From assembly GCF_001422485.1 (NCBI RefSeq), contig NZ_LMNF01000001.1, positions 967,050 through 1,031,049 on the forward strand: DNA of 64,000 nucleotides, written 5' to 3'. The notes beneath the pieces are model-generated. The model did not search any database. It had not been told where the DNA came from and saw nothing but the letters and a program-made list of their open reading frames with translations. The position numbers were made by a program, and so were the translations under genes. Source of the DNA: Agreia sp. Leaf283. Lineage in GTDB: Bacteria > Actinomycetota > Actinomycetes > Actinomycetales > Microbacteriaceae. Shown in pieces: positions 23,705 to 32,092 of this stretch (position 1 is the first letter of the stretch; every line of letters begins with the position of its first letter).

Positions 23705-25294
23705 CTAGGCGATCGTGGCGACGGCGCCCGCCTGCGCCCCGGGCACGGCCGAGGTCGGCAGGTGTCCGAGCAGGATCGCGCCGTGTCGGCTGCGGCCGTG
23801 GCGGTGCACGAGGAAGCCCGCCACGAGCGTGGCGCCGATGAAGAGCAGGGCGCTCCACTGCAGCCACCAGGTCTCGCCGGTGAGGTCGTAGATCTCGGCG
23901 CGGGGCCAGACCAGGTTCACGACCATGCCGATCTGGTAGGCCACGGCGATCACGTTCACCGGGATTCCCCAGCGGCCCAGGGTGAAGAGCGGCTTGCCGT
24001 CTTCGTCGACGCCGGGCGGGAAACCCTGGTCGGGCGTTCTGAACCGGCGCACGAGCAGCGGCACGGTGACTCCGAGGTAGGCCAGGTAGAGCATGGCGAT
24101 GCAGAGGCTCGAGAGGGCGGTGAAGATGGCCGACTGTCCGAAGTTCACCGCGAGGGCAAGGGCCGCGCCCACGCCGACGACCACGCTGGTGGCGATCGGG
24201 GTGCCGGTGCGCGGCGACACGGCGGCGAGGGTGCGCCAGAACGGCAGGGCGCGCTCGCGGGCCATCGAGAACATCATGCGCGAGCCGGATGTCTGCACCG
24301 CCAATGTGCAGGCGAACACGGCCACCGCGACGGCCACGAGCAGCAGTCGACCGAACACCGGGCCGAGGCGCTCGGTGACGACGTAGGCGATTCCGCCGCC
24401 GGCGAGGTTTCCGTCGGTCAGGCTGGGTGCGGCGACGAGGGCGGCGATGATCAGCAGCGCTCCGCCGAGTCCCGACACGACGACCGCTCGAATGATCGTC
24501 TTGGGAATCGTTCGGCGCGGAGCGTGCGTCTCCTCCGCCAGCTCACCGGCGGAGTCGAAGCCAACGAGCACGTACGCCGCCATGAGCGACGAGGCGAGGA
24601 AAGCCCAGATGTAGGGGGAGTCGGTGGCGCCCGCCCCGTCGGTGGTGAAGACGGCGGAGGGGCTGCGCGCGGGCAGGAGCAGCAGCGCGACGACCAGCAC
24701 GACCACTCCGACGATCTCGATGAGCACGCCCACGCTCGTGGCGAGGGCCATGATGCGCACGCTGAGGATGTTGACGACGGTGGTGATCACCAGCAGGATC
24801 ACGCCGAGCAGCACGGCGTTCTGCGCTCCGGTGGCCGAGGCGAGCGAGGGGTCGGCGGTCGGCCCGCCGACGATCTGGAAGCCATCCCAGATCGCGGGGA
24901 GAACTGCCTGCACGGCGATCGCGGCCACGGCCACGGTCAGGGTCTGCGCGACGATCATGACCCAGCCGGTGAACCAGCCGAAGGTGGTGCCCGCGAGTCT
25001 CGACGCCCACTGGAAGATGGAGCCGGCGATGGGCCAGCGCGCGGCGAGCTGCGCGAAGTTGAGGGCCACGAGCAGCTGGCCGGCGAACACGAGCGGCCAG
25101 GTCCAGAAGAACGCGGCCCCGCCGATTCCGAAGCCGAGCCCGAAGAGCTGGAACACGGTAGTGAGGATGGACACGAACGAGAATCCGGCCGCGAACGACG
25201 CGAAGGAGCCCACACCGCGGTGCAGTTCCTGACGGTAGACCTTGTGGTTCTGAGATGGAGCGGGGTGGATCGGGGTTGGTTCCAGGGTGCTCAT
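23705..25294 (-). CDS. APC-superfamily permease (amino acid/GABA type)
   Basis: A 529-residue integral membrane protein with about 12 spans. The N-terminal unit FASFAAGFSFVSILTTVFQLFGLGFGIGGAAFF and the later GFDSAGELAEETHAPRRTIPKTIIRA are typical of bacterial BAT1-like/GABA permeases in the APC family; the latter is the conserved loop before helix 7. Permeases of this type often head urea-carboxylase-type operons and import the nitrogen source. ATG 25294 is used; GTG 25300 is equally near the GGAAGG ribosome site. It is the first gene of the leftward 25294-16677 run. A GlnR-like box lies about 90-100 bp upstream. Confidence 0.9.
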   Translation of the reverse strand: MSTLEPTPIHPAPSQNHKVYRQELHRGVGSFASFAAGFSFVSILTTVFQLFGLGFGIGGAAFFWTWPLVFAGQLLVALNFAQLAARWPIAGSIFQWASRLAGTTFGWFTGWVMIVAQTLTVAVAAIAVQAVLPAIWDGFQIVGGPTADPSLASATGAQNAVLLGVILLVITTVVNILSVRIMALATSVGVLIEIVGVVVLVVALLLLPARSPSAVFTTDGAGATDSPYIWAFLASSLMAAYVLVGFDSAGELAEETHAPRRTIPKTIIRAVVVSGLGGALLIIAALVAAPSLTDGNLAGGGIAYVVTERLGPVFGRLLLVAVAVAVFACTLAVQTSGSRMMFSMARERALPFWRTLAAVSPRTGTPIATSVVVGVGAALALAVNFGQSAIFTALSSLCIAMLYLAYLGVTVPLLVRRFRTPDQGFPPGVDEDGKPLFTLGRWGIPVNVIAVAYQIGMVVNLVWPRAEIYDLTGETWWLQWSALLFIGATLVAGFLVHRHGRSRHGAILLGHLPTSAVPGAQAGAVATIA

Positions 25295-25327
25295 GGGCAC
25301 GACCTTCCGCAGAAGAACAACTCGAAT

Positions 25328-25345
25328 ACCTGTCGATTGACAGGT
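25328..25345. promoter_or_regulatory. Inverted repeat ACCTGTC-n4-GACAGGT before the permease gene
   Basis: Perfect 7-bp arms (25328-25334 and 25339-25345), about 35-50 bp before the permease start. A repressor operator is the simplest reading. Confidence 0.45.
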
Positions 25346-25381
25346 GATGTTCTCATGCTGGGCGATCGCAATTGCGGCGCC

Positions 25382-25397
25382 GTTTCACCCGTGTTAA
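25382..25397 (-). promoter_or_regulatory. GlnR-box-like site (TTAAC-n6-GAAAC on the minus strand)
   Basis: The minus-strand sequence TTAAC-ACGGGT-GAAAC matches the actinobacterial GlnR consensus GTnAC-n6-GAAAC except for the first base. It lies about 88-103 bp before the permease of the urea/guanidine operon, where nitrogen control is expected. Confidence 0.4.
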
Positions 25398-25444
25398 CTC
25401 TGGGTTTCGGCGGCGCGGACGTACTTCTGGCCTCGGGCGGGCCT

Positions 25445-25500
25445 CGACTTGCCGCAAAACGCGCAGTTTCTGGCCGGAGAGAGCATTTTGTGGCAAGTCG
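25445..25500. repeat. Nested palindrome N4
   Basis: Arms CGACTTGCCGCAAAA (25445-25459) and TTTTGTGGCAAGTCG (25486-25500) pair over 15 bp with one mismatch. It lies 24 bp beyond the aminotransferase stop. Confidence 0.7.
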
Positions 25501-25523
25501 CGAGCGGGCAGGCGACCCGAAAG

Positions 25524-26741
25524 CTACTGCCTGCGGAGCGCGCGGCCTATGCGCGCGGCCGCCTCCTCGAGCAGGGCGACGTCGACGTTTCCGTAGGCGA
25601 GCCGCAGGTGGCGCGCGGAGTCCGTTCCGGGGCCGGAGGCGAAGAACGCGCCGCGCTGATACTCGACGCCCTCGGCGCTGGCGTCGGCTGCGAGCCTGTC
25701 CGCGTCGATCGCATCGTCGACGAGTCGCGGCCACAAGAACAGTCCACCGCCTGGAACTGTCGCCTCGAACGCTCCCGGAGCCTCGCGCTCGAGCGCCGCG
25801 ACGAGAGCCCGGGCCCGCTCCGAATACAGGGCGCGGGCGCGATCGAGGGTGGTGTCGAACAGGGTCGGGTCGCTGGTCAGCAGCTCGCCGACGATCGCCT
25901 GCACGAGCGTCGAGCTGTGCGAATCCTGACGGCTGCGCAGGGCGAGGATGTCCGCCGAACGGCCTTCCGGCGCCACAACCCACCCGAGACGAAGGCCTGG
26001 TCCGAGCGTCTTCGTGAAGGTGTTGATGTGGATGACCTGCGGTGAAGAGTTGAACTCCCGTGAGCTCTCCGGCGCGCCCGAGTACCAGAGCTCGCGATAG
26101 GGGTTGTCGGCGAACACCACGAAGCCGTAGTGCTCGGCAAGACGCACGAGCTCGGCGCGCCCCTCCGCCGTCAGCGACCCCTGTGACGGGTTGTGAAAGT
26201 CAGGAACGGTGTACAGCGCGCTCGGTCGCACGCCGTCACGCAGGCGATCGGCCAGCTGCTCGAGGTCGAGTCCGTTCGCCCCGATCCGGATGGGCAGGAT
26301 GTCGGCGGCCGACAACTCGAGGCCCCGCAGGAAGAGAGGGAAGATCGGGTTGTCGACGGCGACCAAGTCACCGCGCTCGACCACCGTCTGGATGGCGAGC
26401 GAGAGGCCGTGGAACCCTCCGTTGGTCACGATGATGCGCTCCACCGCGACGCCCTCGCGCTCCGCTATCCATTCGCGAAGCGGCGAGATGCCCTCGGTGC
26501 GCGAGTACTGCAGCGCCGGAACGCCCGGTCGCGAGAGCACGCGGGCCGTGGCCTCGGCGAGCTCGGCCGAGGGCAGCACGCTGGGATCGGGCACGCCGCC
26601 GAGCAGCTCGATCGCATCGGCACGGGGGTCGCGAAGCGTGGCGTCACCGAAACCCTTGGGGGTGGCGAACGCGGAGATCAGCGCCGTTCGCCGTACGGTC
26701 GACGCGTCGGCCGACGTGGGCGCCTCGGTCTGAATGGTCAT
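25524..26741 (-). CDS. PLP-dependent aminotransferase class I/II (MocR/2-aminoadipate type)
   Basis: A 405-residue fold-type-I aminotransferase. The PLP lysine is in TFTKTLGPGLRLGWV (about residue 245), preceded by ADNPYRELWYSG (Asp/Tyr of the cofactor pocket) and TVPDFHNPSQGSLT (YPDFxNPxG-like block). It has no GntR domain, so it is a stand-alone enzyme of the 2-aminoadipate/kynurenine aminotransferase group. A clear ribosome site (GAGGAG) precedes ATG 26741. It lies upstream, on the same strand, of the permease, separated by a palindrome N4 and a 229-bp promoter region, so it is likely a separate unit. The amino acid substrate is not known. Confidence 0.88.
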   Translation of the reverse strand: MTIQTEAPTSADASTVRRTALISAFATPKGFGDATLRDPRADAIELLGGVPDPSVLPSAELAEATARVLSRPGVPALQYSRTEGISPLREWIAEREGVAVERIIVTNGGFHGLSLAIQTVVERGDLVAVDNPIFPLFLRGLELSAADILPIRIGANGLDLEQLADRLRDGVRPSALYTVPDFHNPSQGSLTAEGRAELVRLAEHYGFVVFADNPYRELWYSGAPESSREFNSSPQVIHINTFTKTLGPGLRLGWVVAPEGRSADILALRSRQDSHSSTLVQAIVGELLTSDPTLFDTTLDRARALYSERARALVAALEREAPGAFEATVPGGGLFLWPRLVDDAIDADRLAADASAEGVEYQRGAFFASGPGTDSARHLRLAYGNVDVALLEEAAARIGRALRRQ

Positions 26742-26869
26742 GGGGGTCTCCTCGAAAATGGGCTCGTGCGCGGTGCGACCCATGCTCGTGGAGCCGCGTC
26801 GCTCCGCATGACACCTCGCGTAACCCTTCGCCACCCGGTGAAACACAACGTCACGACCGGCCGGCGCCG

Positions 26870-27460
26870 CTACCGCCTGGCTACGATGGCGCCGTGCGGG
26901 CGGTATCCGACGCCGGTGCGCGTGTGGCTCTCCACGATCTCGAATCCGGATGCGCGCAGCCGCTCGCCCAGATCGGCCACGGGCCAGCGGTAGGCCGTCG
27001 TGACCGCGTGATCGAAGGGTTCGACGGCGGAGCCGACGAAGAACCCGATCAGCAGCAGCCCGCCGGGGCGCAGCACGCGCGCGATCTCGTCGAGGGCCGA
27101 GCCGATCGCATCCGGTGCGTGGTGGATCAGCGAGTACCAGGCGAGCACGCCGCCGAGAGAGGCGTCGGATGCGTCGAGCGCGTCGACGCTGCCCGTCGCG
27201 AACCGCAGCTCGGGGTAGTGCAGGCGCGCGTGCTCGACGAACGCGGGCGTGAGGTCGACGCCGCGCATGTCGACGCCGCGTCGGGCGAGGAAGTCCGTCC
27301 AGTGGCCGGGGCCGCATCCGGCATCGATCGCGGCGCCGACGAGCTGGTCGCCCCACGTGCCGATGAGCTCGCGATCGGAGGGGTGCATGGCGTCGATGGA
27401 GCCGAGCAGCTCGACGTACTCGGCGGCTCTCGCTCCGTAGGCCTCGGCAACCTCGTTCAT
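26870..27460 (-). CDS. SAM-dependent methyltransferase, class I
   Basis: A 196-residue Rossmann methyltransferase. SAM motif I is AIDAGCGPGHWTDFL (about 50-64), the acidic end of strand 2 lies in GVDLTPAFVEHAR, and the VLRPGGLLLIGFF block is motif III-IV. The tail with a Tyr-Arg-Trp segment and ESHTRTGVGYRP is typical of small UbiE/type-11 enzymes. ATG 27460 is chosen for the strong GGAGGAGGGG ahead of it; an upstream M is out of the homology. It stands alone between the aminotransferase and the divergent HxlR gene. The acceptor is unknown. Confidence 0.88.
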   Translation of the reverse strand: MNEVAEAYGARAAEYVELLGSIDAMHPSDRELIGTWGDQLVGAAIDAGCGPGHWTDFLARRGVDMRGVDLTPAFVEHARLHYPELRFATGSVDALDASDASLGGVLAWYSLIHHAPDAIGSALDEIARVLRPGGLLLIGFFVGSAVEPFDHAVTTAYRWPVADLGERLRASGFEIVESHTRTGVGYRPHGAIVARR

Positions 27461-27511
27461 GTAGTCCCCTCCTCCGCGAGCTACGAGCGTACCGAGTCGA
27501 CTCGTCCCTCC

Positions 27512-27534
27512 CGTTCCCTGAGCTTGTCGAAGGG
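27512..27534. repeat. F-family repeat, single copy
   Basis: CGTTCCCTGAGCTTGTCGAA plus AGG, a copy with T for C inside, abuts palindrome N5. Confidence 0.7.
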
Positions 27535-27535
27535 A

Positions 27536-27595
27536 ATCCATCCGTCAGAAAACGCTCTCACCCACGCGCAGAAGAGCATCGACTGACGGATGGAT
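27536..27595. repeat. Nested palindrome N5
   Basis: Perfect 13-bp arms ATCCATCCGTCAG (27536-27548)/CTGACGGATGGAT (27583-27595) with an inner GCTCT/AGAGC dyad (27554-27558, 27573-27577). Unlike most others it lies between divergent starts, so it cannot be a simple terminator of a neighbouring gene. Confidence 0.75.
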
Positions 27596-27612
27596 GACGT
27601 CCGCGGCGAGAG

Positions 27613-27631
27613 AACTCTGCTTTTCAGAGTT
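27613..27631. promoter_or_regulatory. Inverted repeat AACTCTG-n5-CAGAGTT before the HxlR gene
   Basis: Perfect 7-bp arms 34-52 bp before the HxlR start. The position suits autoregulation by the HxlR protein. Confidence 0.4.
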
Positions 27632-27664
27632 GCTTTAAGAAAACTAGCGGCGTAGCCTAGGGGC

Positions 27665-28048
27665 ATGACCCCGAAGCCTGATGCCCCGTCCATCGATCTG
27701 CACACCTGCGACGCCGCCGTGAGCCTGGCCTTCAGCATCCTGGGCAAGCGGTGGAACGGCATGATCCTCTCGACGCTCGGCTCCGGCGTGCTCTCGTTTG
27801 CGGCGCTCAAGCGCGGCGTTCCGGGCATCAGTGACGCCATGCTCTCCGACCGCCTCACCGGCCTGGCAGAGGTGAAGCTGCTCACCCGCAGCGTCGACGC
27901 CGGGCCTCCGGTCGCCGTCACCTACGCGCTCACCACGCAGGGCGAGCAGCTGCTGCCCCTGCTCGAGCAGCTCGGACAGTGGGCCGCGGCCAACCTCGAG
28001 CGTCCCGCCGAGAACGAGCAAGACACCACTCCCGCAGAGAAGAAGTAG
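27665..28048 (+). CDS. HxlR-family transcriptional regulator
   Basis: A 127-residue winged-helix protein. The HxlR core runs from VSLAFSILGKRWNGMILSTL through ISDAMLSDRLTGLAEVKLLTR and the wing VTYALTTQGEQLLPLLEQLGQW. A conserved Cys sits at about residue 15 (LHTCDAAVS), the position used for redox or electrophile sensing in QorR/HypR-type members. Only 4 bp separate it from the following flavoprotein fusion, so they are co-transcribed. A sensor of electrophilic or oxidised substrate that controls its own detoxification enzyme is a reasonable reading. Confidence 0.9.
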   Translation: MTPKPDAPSIDLHTCDAAVSLAFSILGKRWNGMILSTLGSGVLSFAALKRGVPGISDAMLSDRLTGLAEVKLLTRSVDAGPPVAVTYALTTQGEQLLPLLEQLGQWAAANLERPAENEQDTTPAEKK

Positions 28049-28052
28049 CACC

Positions 28053-30284
28053 ATGGACTACGGACACACCCTCCGTTTCGGCACCTTCATCACCCCGTCG
28101 GCCGCCCAGCCGCAGGCTCCGGTTCAGCTCGCGCAGCTGTCGGAGACCCTCGGCTACGACCTCGTGACCTTTCAAGACCACCCGTACCAGTCGTCGTTTC
28201 TCGACACCTGGACGCTGATGTCGTTCGTCGCGTCGGCGACCACGCGCATCCATATCGCCCCGAACGTGCTGAACCTGCCCCTGCGACCCGCGCCGGTCAC
28301 GGCCCGTGCTGCCGCGTCGCTCGATCTGCTGAGTGGCGGCCGCTTCGGCCTCGGCCTCGGCGCGGGCGGCTTCTGGGATGCGATCGAGGCGATGGGCGGG
28401 CGTCGCCTTACCCCGGGGCAGGCGGTGGATGCCCTCAGCGAGGCCATCGACATCATGCGCGGCATCTGGGCGGCGGGCGAGCGCTCCGTGCTGAGAGGCG
28501 GCGAGTACTACTCGGTCAACGGGGCGAAGCGGGGGCCGGCGCCGGCGCACGACATTCCGATCTGGGTGGGCGCGTACAAGCCGCGCATGCTGCGGCTCAC
28601 AGGCGAAAAGGGCGATGGATGGCTGCCGAGCCTGCCCTACCTCAAGCCCGGCGACCTGCAATCGGGCAACGCGCGCATCGACGACGCGGCGGCCGAGGCG
28701 GGGCGCAAACCTGCGGAAGTCAGGAGGATGCTCAACATCACCGGCACCGAGAGCGTCGACCAGCTCACGAGCATGGCACTCGACGACGGCGTGGGCACGT
28801 TCATCGTGATGGGCGACGACCCGTCGGCGCTGCAGCGCTTCGCCGAGCAGGTCATGGAGCCGGTGCGTGAAGCGGTGGCGACGGAGCGCGCGAGCCGCGG
28901 AACCGTGGCGACCGACAGCATCCGGCCCGCCAGGGCGATCGCGCTGAGGCGCGAGGGCATCGCCTACGACGAGCTGCCCGAGTCGCTGCGCGAGACCGCG
29001 ATCGAGCCGGGAGACACGGCGTACGCGTCGGTGCGCTCCACCTATATGCGGGGCGGTGCGCCGGGTCTCGTGCTGCGTCCGCGCACGGTCGACGAGGTGC
29101 GCGACGCGCTCGCGTTCGCGCGACGGCACCCGTCGCTGCCGCTCGGCATCCGCAGCGGCGGCCACGGCATCAGCGGTCGCAGCACGAACGACGGCGGCAT
29201 CGTGATCGACCTCAAGAACCTCAATGAGATCGAGGTTCTGGATGCCGACACCCGGCTCGTGCGCATCGGCCCTGGCGCCCGGTGGATGGACGTGGCCGCC
29301 GCCCTGCAGCCCTTCGGACTGGCGCTCTCGAGTGGCGACTACGGCGGAGTCGGCGTGGGCGGACTCGCGACGGCCGGCGGCGTGGGCTTTCTCGGGCGCG
29401 AGCACGGGCTCACGATCGACCACATCGTGGCCGCCGACGTGGTGCTCGCCGATGGAACCGTCGCGCACGCCTCGGCAACCGAGAACCCCGAGCTGTTCTG
29501 GGCCGTGCGCGGCGCGGGTGCCAACGTGGGCATCGTGGTGTCGTTCGACTTCGTGGCCGACCCGGTGGGCGACGTCGGATGGGCGCAGCTGGCCTTCCAG
29601 GTCGACGACGCGGCCGACTTCCTCGAGCGCTTCGGAGCCCTGCAGGAGCAGTCTCCCCGCGACACGACGCTCTTCGTGATCCTCAGCGGCGGTCGCCCGG
29701 CCGAGCCCGCGACGGCGCAGATGTACGGAGTGGTGAACTCCTCTGACCCCGACACGATCATCGCGAGGCTCGAGCCTTTCGCTGCGCTCGCACCGCTGGT
29801 CGGCCAGCAGGTGCAACTGCTGCCGTACGCGGCGGTCATGGCGAACGCCTCGGATGTCGCGCACAACGGGCAGGGCGAGCCGTCGTTCCGCTCGGGGCTG
29901 GTCGAGCATCTGGATGCCGACACCGCGCGGGCCGCGGCCGCGCTGGCGACGTCGGGTTCGGCGCCGTGGTTCCAGATCCGCCCGGTGGGCGGCGCGATCA
30001 ACGACGTGGCCCCGGATGCGACGGCCTACGCCCACAGGTCGGCCAACTTCTCGATCACCTCGGTCGGGCGGAGTGCCCGGTTCGAGCAGCTGTGGGACGA
30101 CCTGGCGCAGCACTTCGACGGCCTGTACCTGAGCTTCGAGAGCCGCACGGGCGAGCAGATCGTGGCGCAGGCCTTTCCGCCGGCGACGCTGCAGCGGCTC
30201 CGCGCGATCAAGGCCGAGGTCGACCCGGACTTCGTGTTCAAAGACAACTTCGGAGTCGCCGCGGAACCGGCCCCGCTGGGCTGA
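28053..30284 (+). CDS. Fused LLM-class flavin oxidoreductase and FAD-linked oxidase (BBE type)
   Basis: A 743-residue protein made of two enzymes. Residues 1 to about 290 form a luciferase-like barrel (LGYDLVTFQDHP, LGLGAGGFWD, IPIWVGAY), an FMN- or F420-dependent class. Residues about 310-743 are a berberine-bridge-type FAD oxidase: LRPRTVDEVRDAL, RSGGHGISGRS with the flavin-linking His371, GGVGVGGLATAGGVGFLGREHGLTIDHI, and a C-terminal KAEVDPDFVFKDNFGV. The second Cys of the bicovalent type is not seen. It is co-transcribed with the HxlR regulator. A nested palindrome follows the stop. Confidence 0.9.
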   Translation: MDYGHTLRFGTFITPSAAQPQAPVQLAQLSETLGYDLVTFQDHPYQSSFLDTWTLMSFVASATTRIHIAPNVLNLPLRPAPVTARAAASLDLLSGGRFGLGLGAGGFWDAIEAMGGRRLTPGQAVDALSEAIDIMRGIWAAGERSVLRGGEYYSVNGAKRGPAPAHDIPIWVGAYKPRMLRLTGEKGDGWLPSLPYLKPGDLQSGNARIDDAAAEAGRKPAEVRRMLNITGTESVDQLTSMALDDGVGTFIVMGDDPSALQRFAEQVMEPVREAVATERASRGTVATDSIRPARAIALRREGIAYDELPESLRETAIEPGDTAYASVRSTYMRGGAPGLVLRPRTVDEVRDALAFARRHPSLPLGIRSGGHGISGRSTNDGGIVIDLKNLNEIEVLDADTRLVRIGPGARWMDVAAALQPFGLALSSGDYGGVGVGGLATAGGVGFLGREHGLTIDHIVAADVVLADGTVAHASATENPELFWAVRGAGANVGIVVSFDFVADPVGDVGWAQLAFQVDDAADFLERFGALQEQSPRDTTLFVILSGGRPAEPATAQMYGVVNSSDPDTIIARLEPFAALAPLVGQQVQLLPYAAVMANASDVAHNGQGEPSFRSGLVEHLDADTARAAAALATSGSAPWFQIRPVGGAINDVAPDATAYAHRSANFSITSVGRSARFEQLWDDLAQHFDGLYLSFESRTGEQIVAQAFPPATLQRLRAIKAEVDPDFVFKDNFGVAAEPAPLG

Positions 30285-30289
30285 CCGCC

Positions 30290-30345
30290 GAGTTGCCCGA
30301 TTCGGCCCCATCGATCGCGAATGAGGCGGCGGATTCGGGCAACTC
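30290..30345. repeat. Nested palindrome N6 (AGTTGCCCGA family)
   Basis: Outer arms GAGTTGCCCGA (30290-30300)/TCGGGCAACTC (30335-30345), with a partial inner dyad. The arm sequence is shared with elements at 61323 and 63463. It lies 6 bp after the oxidoreductase stop, between convergent genes. Confidence 0.75.
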
Positions 30346-30364
30346 GACCGGCCGAGGGCGAGCT

Positions 30365-30440
30365 CCCTTGGACAGGCTCAGGAACGGGGCCGCTCAGGGA
30401 ACGGGGTCGCTCGGGGAACGGGGCCGCTCAGGGAACGGCC
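30365..30440. repeat. F-family repeat with tandem partial units
   Basis: CCCTTGGACAGGCTCAGGAA (one base deleted) is followed by three partial units of GCTCAGGGAACGGGGCCG type. The last reaches past 30428 and provides the final codons and stop of the isomerase gene. Confidence 0.7.
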
Positions 30441-32092
30441 GTCGCGAGGGGCACGTCGCCCGCGAGGTGCACGTGCACCCCGAGTTCAGCGAAGGCCACC
30501 GCCTTGGCAAGCAGGGCTGCATCGGCGGTCGCCGCATCCGGTGCATACGCGACCTGAACGTGATTCGCCTTGTGCCGGGCCATGAACTGGTCGCGGCTGA
30601 CGCCGTGCAGAACCACGTGCATGATGGGCCACTCGATGTTGGTGGCCTCCCACCGGCGTGACGTCTCTTCGGCCGGCAGCGACACCGCCGACGCGCGGCC
30701 GATGTCGAGGTGCAGCTCGCCGCCCGCGATGTAGAGCCTCGACCACACGATCTCGCCGGGCTTCGAGACGCCCGTGATCGTGGAACCGCCGGCCGGGAAG
30801 AACACCGGGCCCTGTCGCCAGCCCACCGCATCCGCGTAACCGTTCTCGAAGTGCGACGGCGGAACCGAGCCCGAGATCTCGTAGACCCACACGAACTGCC
30901 CGTCGAACTCCTCCCCCCAGCGCACGTCGTGCAGCGTCGTGGCGGGGTCGAGCCCCATCGCCGTCCACACCCGGTTCGTGATGAGCGCGTCTGCGGCGAC
31001 GCCCTCGTCGGCCTCGTTGAAGTGGGGAAGCGCCTTGCCCTCCCACAGCACGCGCGACCCGTCGCGCGACGTGACCGGCGGGCGCTCCACGTTGTTGAGC
31101 AGCCCCTCGGGCAGATCGGATGCCGGGGTCAGGTCTTTGAGACCCTGCTGGTATTGGATGCCCACGGCATCGAGTCCGAAATCGTCGCTGATGCGCAGCG
31201 CGGCGACGTACATCTTGTACTGCTCGCGCAGCTGGCGCTCGGTGAGCTCGGTGGCATCGTCGGTGCCCAGCTTGAAGGTCATTCCGGCGTCGAGCAGCCA
31301 GCGTCCGACGGCATCGGCCGTCTCGTCGTCGACCTTCTGCATCTCGGCGTAGAGGGCGCTCTGCGAGAGCCGCTCCTTGTAGATGCCCATCGAGTTGAGC
31401 AGCTCGTCGTCGATGATGGCGTTGTACATGCCCATGCAGCCCTCGTCGAAGACGCCGATGATGGCCTTGTCGGTATGCAGCTGGTGCGCGAGCGCCCGCC
31501 CGAGCTCGACCTCGGGCGTCGCCGCGAGCGAGTCGACGGGCCCAAACGCGCGCACGTGAGAATCGTCATGCCGGATGCCGCCGGTCGCGATCCACTCGGC
31601 GATACGGTCGTGCGCCCAGTCGTCGGTGAAGTCGACGCTCCACACCGTGGAGTACGGGGTGCCCATCTTGGTGAGGCCGGCGTTGAGGCCGAGCAGGCCC
31701 ACGAGTCCTGGCCACTCGCCCGCGAAGTTGGCGGCCGTGAGGATGGGACCGCGGTGCGTGCGGAGTCCGGCGAGAACGTGGTGGCTGTACTGCCACACGG
31801 CCTCGGCCACGATCAGGGGCGCGTCGGGCGGAATCGTGGTGAACACGTCGAGGCCCATGCGCTGGCTCGAGATGAAGCCGTGGCCGGTGACGGGGTCGAC
31901 GCCGTGGGCGCGCACGACGCTCCAGCCCTGCTTCGCGAAGGCCTCGGTGAGGGCCGCCTCGAGTTGCTGCTGGGTGGGCCAGCCGGCGGTGTTGGCCGAT
32001 TCGCGCAGGTCTCCGCTGGAGATGAGATAGGCGGTCTTCGGGGCGACGATGCCGCGGTCGCGCACCTCGGGGAGGGAGTAGGACGTGCTCAT
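30428..32092 (-). CDS. L-fucose/L-arabinose-isomerase-fold sugar isomerase
   Basis: A 554-residue protein of the fucose isomerase-like superfamily. Recognised blocks are APLIVAEAVWQYSHHVLAG, FDEGCMGMYNAIIDDELLNSMGIYKERLSQSALYAEM, VGIQYQQGLKDL followed by TPASDLPEGLLNN, and LHDVRWGEEFDG. The family interconverts aldoses and ketoses with a divalent metal; several candidate Glu/Asp/His ligands are present but not assigned. It is the last gene of the leftward sugar operon and overlaps the DapA-type gene by one base (TGATG). Its final codons (AVP-stop) come from an F-family repeat copy. The natural sugar is unknown; a deoxy- or pentose-type sugar is the working guess. Confidence 0.82.
   Translation of the reverse strand: MSTSYSLPEVRDRGIVAPKTAYLISSGDLRESANTAGWPTQQQLEAALTEAFAKQGWSVVRAHGVDPVTGHGFISSQRMGLDVFTTIPPDAPLIVAEAVWQYSHHVLAGLRTHRGPILTAANFAGEWPGLVGLLGLNAGLTKMGTPYSTVWSVDFTDDWAHDRIAEWIATGGIRHDDSHVRAFGPVDSLAATPEVELGRALAHQLHTDKAIIGVFDEGCMGMYNAIIDDELLNSMGIYKERLSQSALYAEMQKVDDETADAVGRWLLDAGMTFKLGTDDATELTERQLREQYKMYVAALRISDDFGLDAVGIQYQQGLKDLTPASDLPEGLLNNVERPPVTSRDGSRVLWEGKALPHFNEADEGVAADALITNRVWTAMGLDPATTLHDVRWGEEFDGQFVWVYEISGSVPPSHFENGYADAVGWRQGPVFFPAGGSTITGVSKPGEIVWSRLYIAGGELHLDIGRASAVSLPAEETSRRWEATNIEWPIMHVVLHGVSRDQFMARHKANHVQVAYAPDAATADAALLAKAVAFAELGVHVHLAGDVPLATAVP

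Noticed and set aside
25295-25523. Guanidine-I (ykkC) riboswitch before the permease
   Set aside because: I looked for the conserved ykkC core on the minus strand in this promoter region and did not find it; GlnR-type control fits better.
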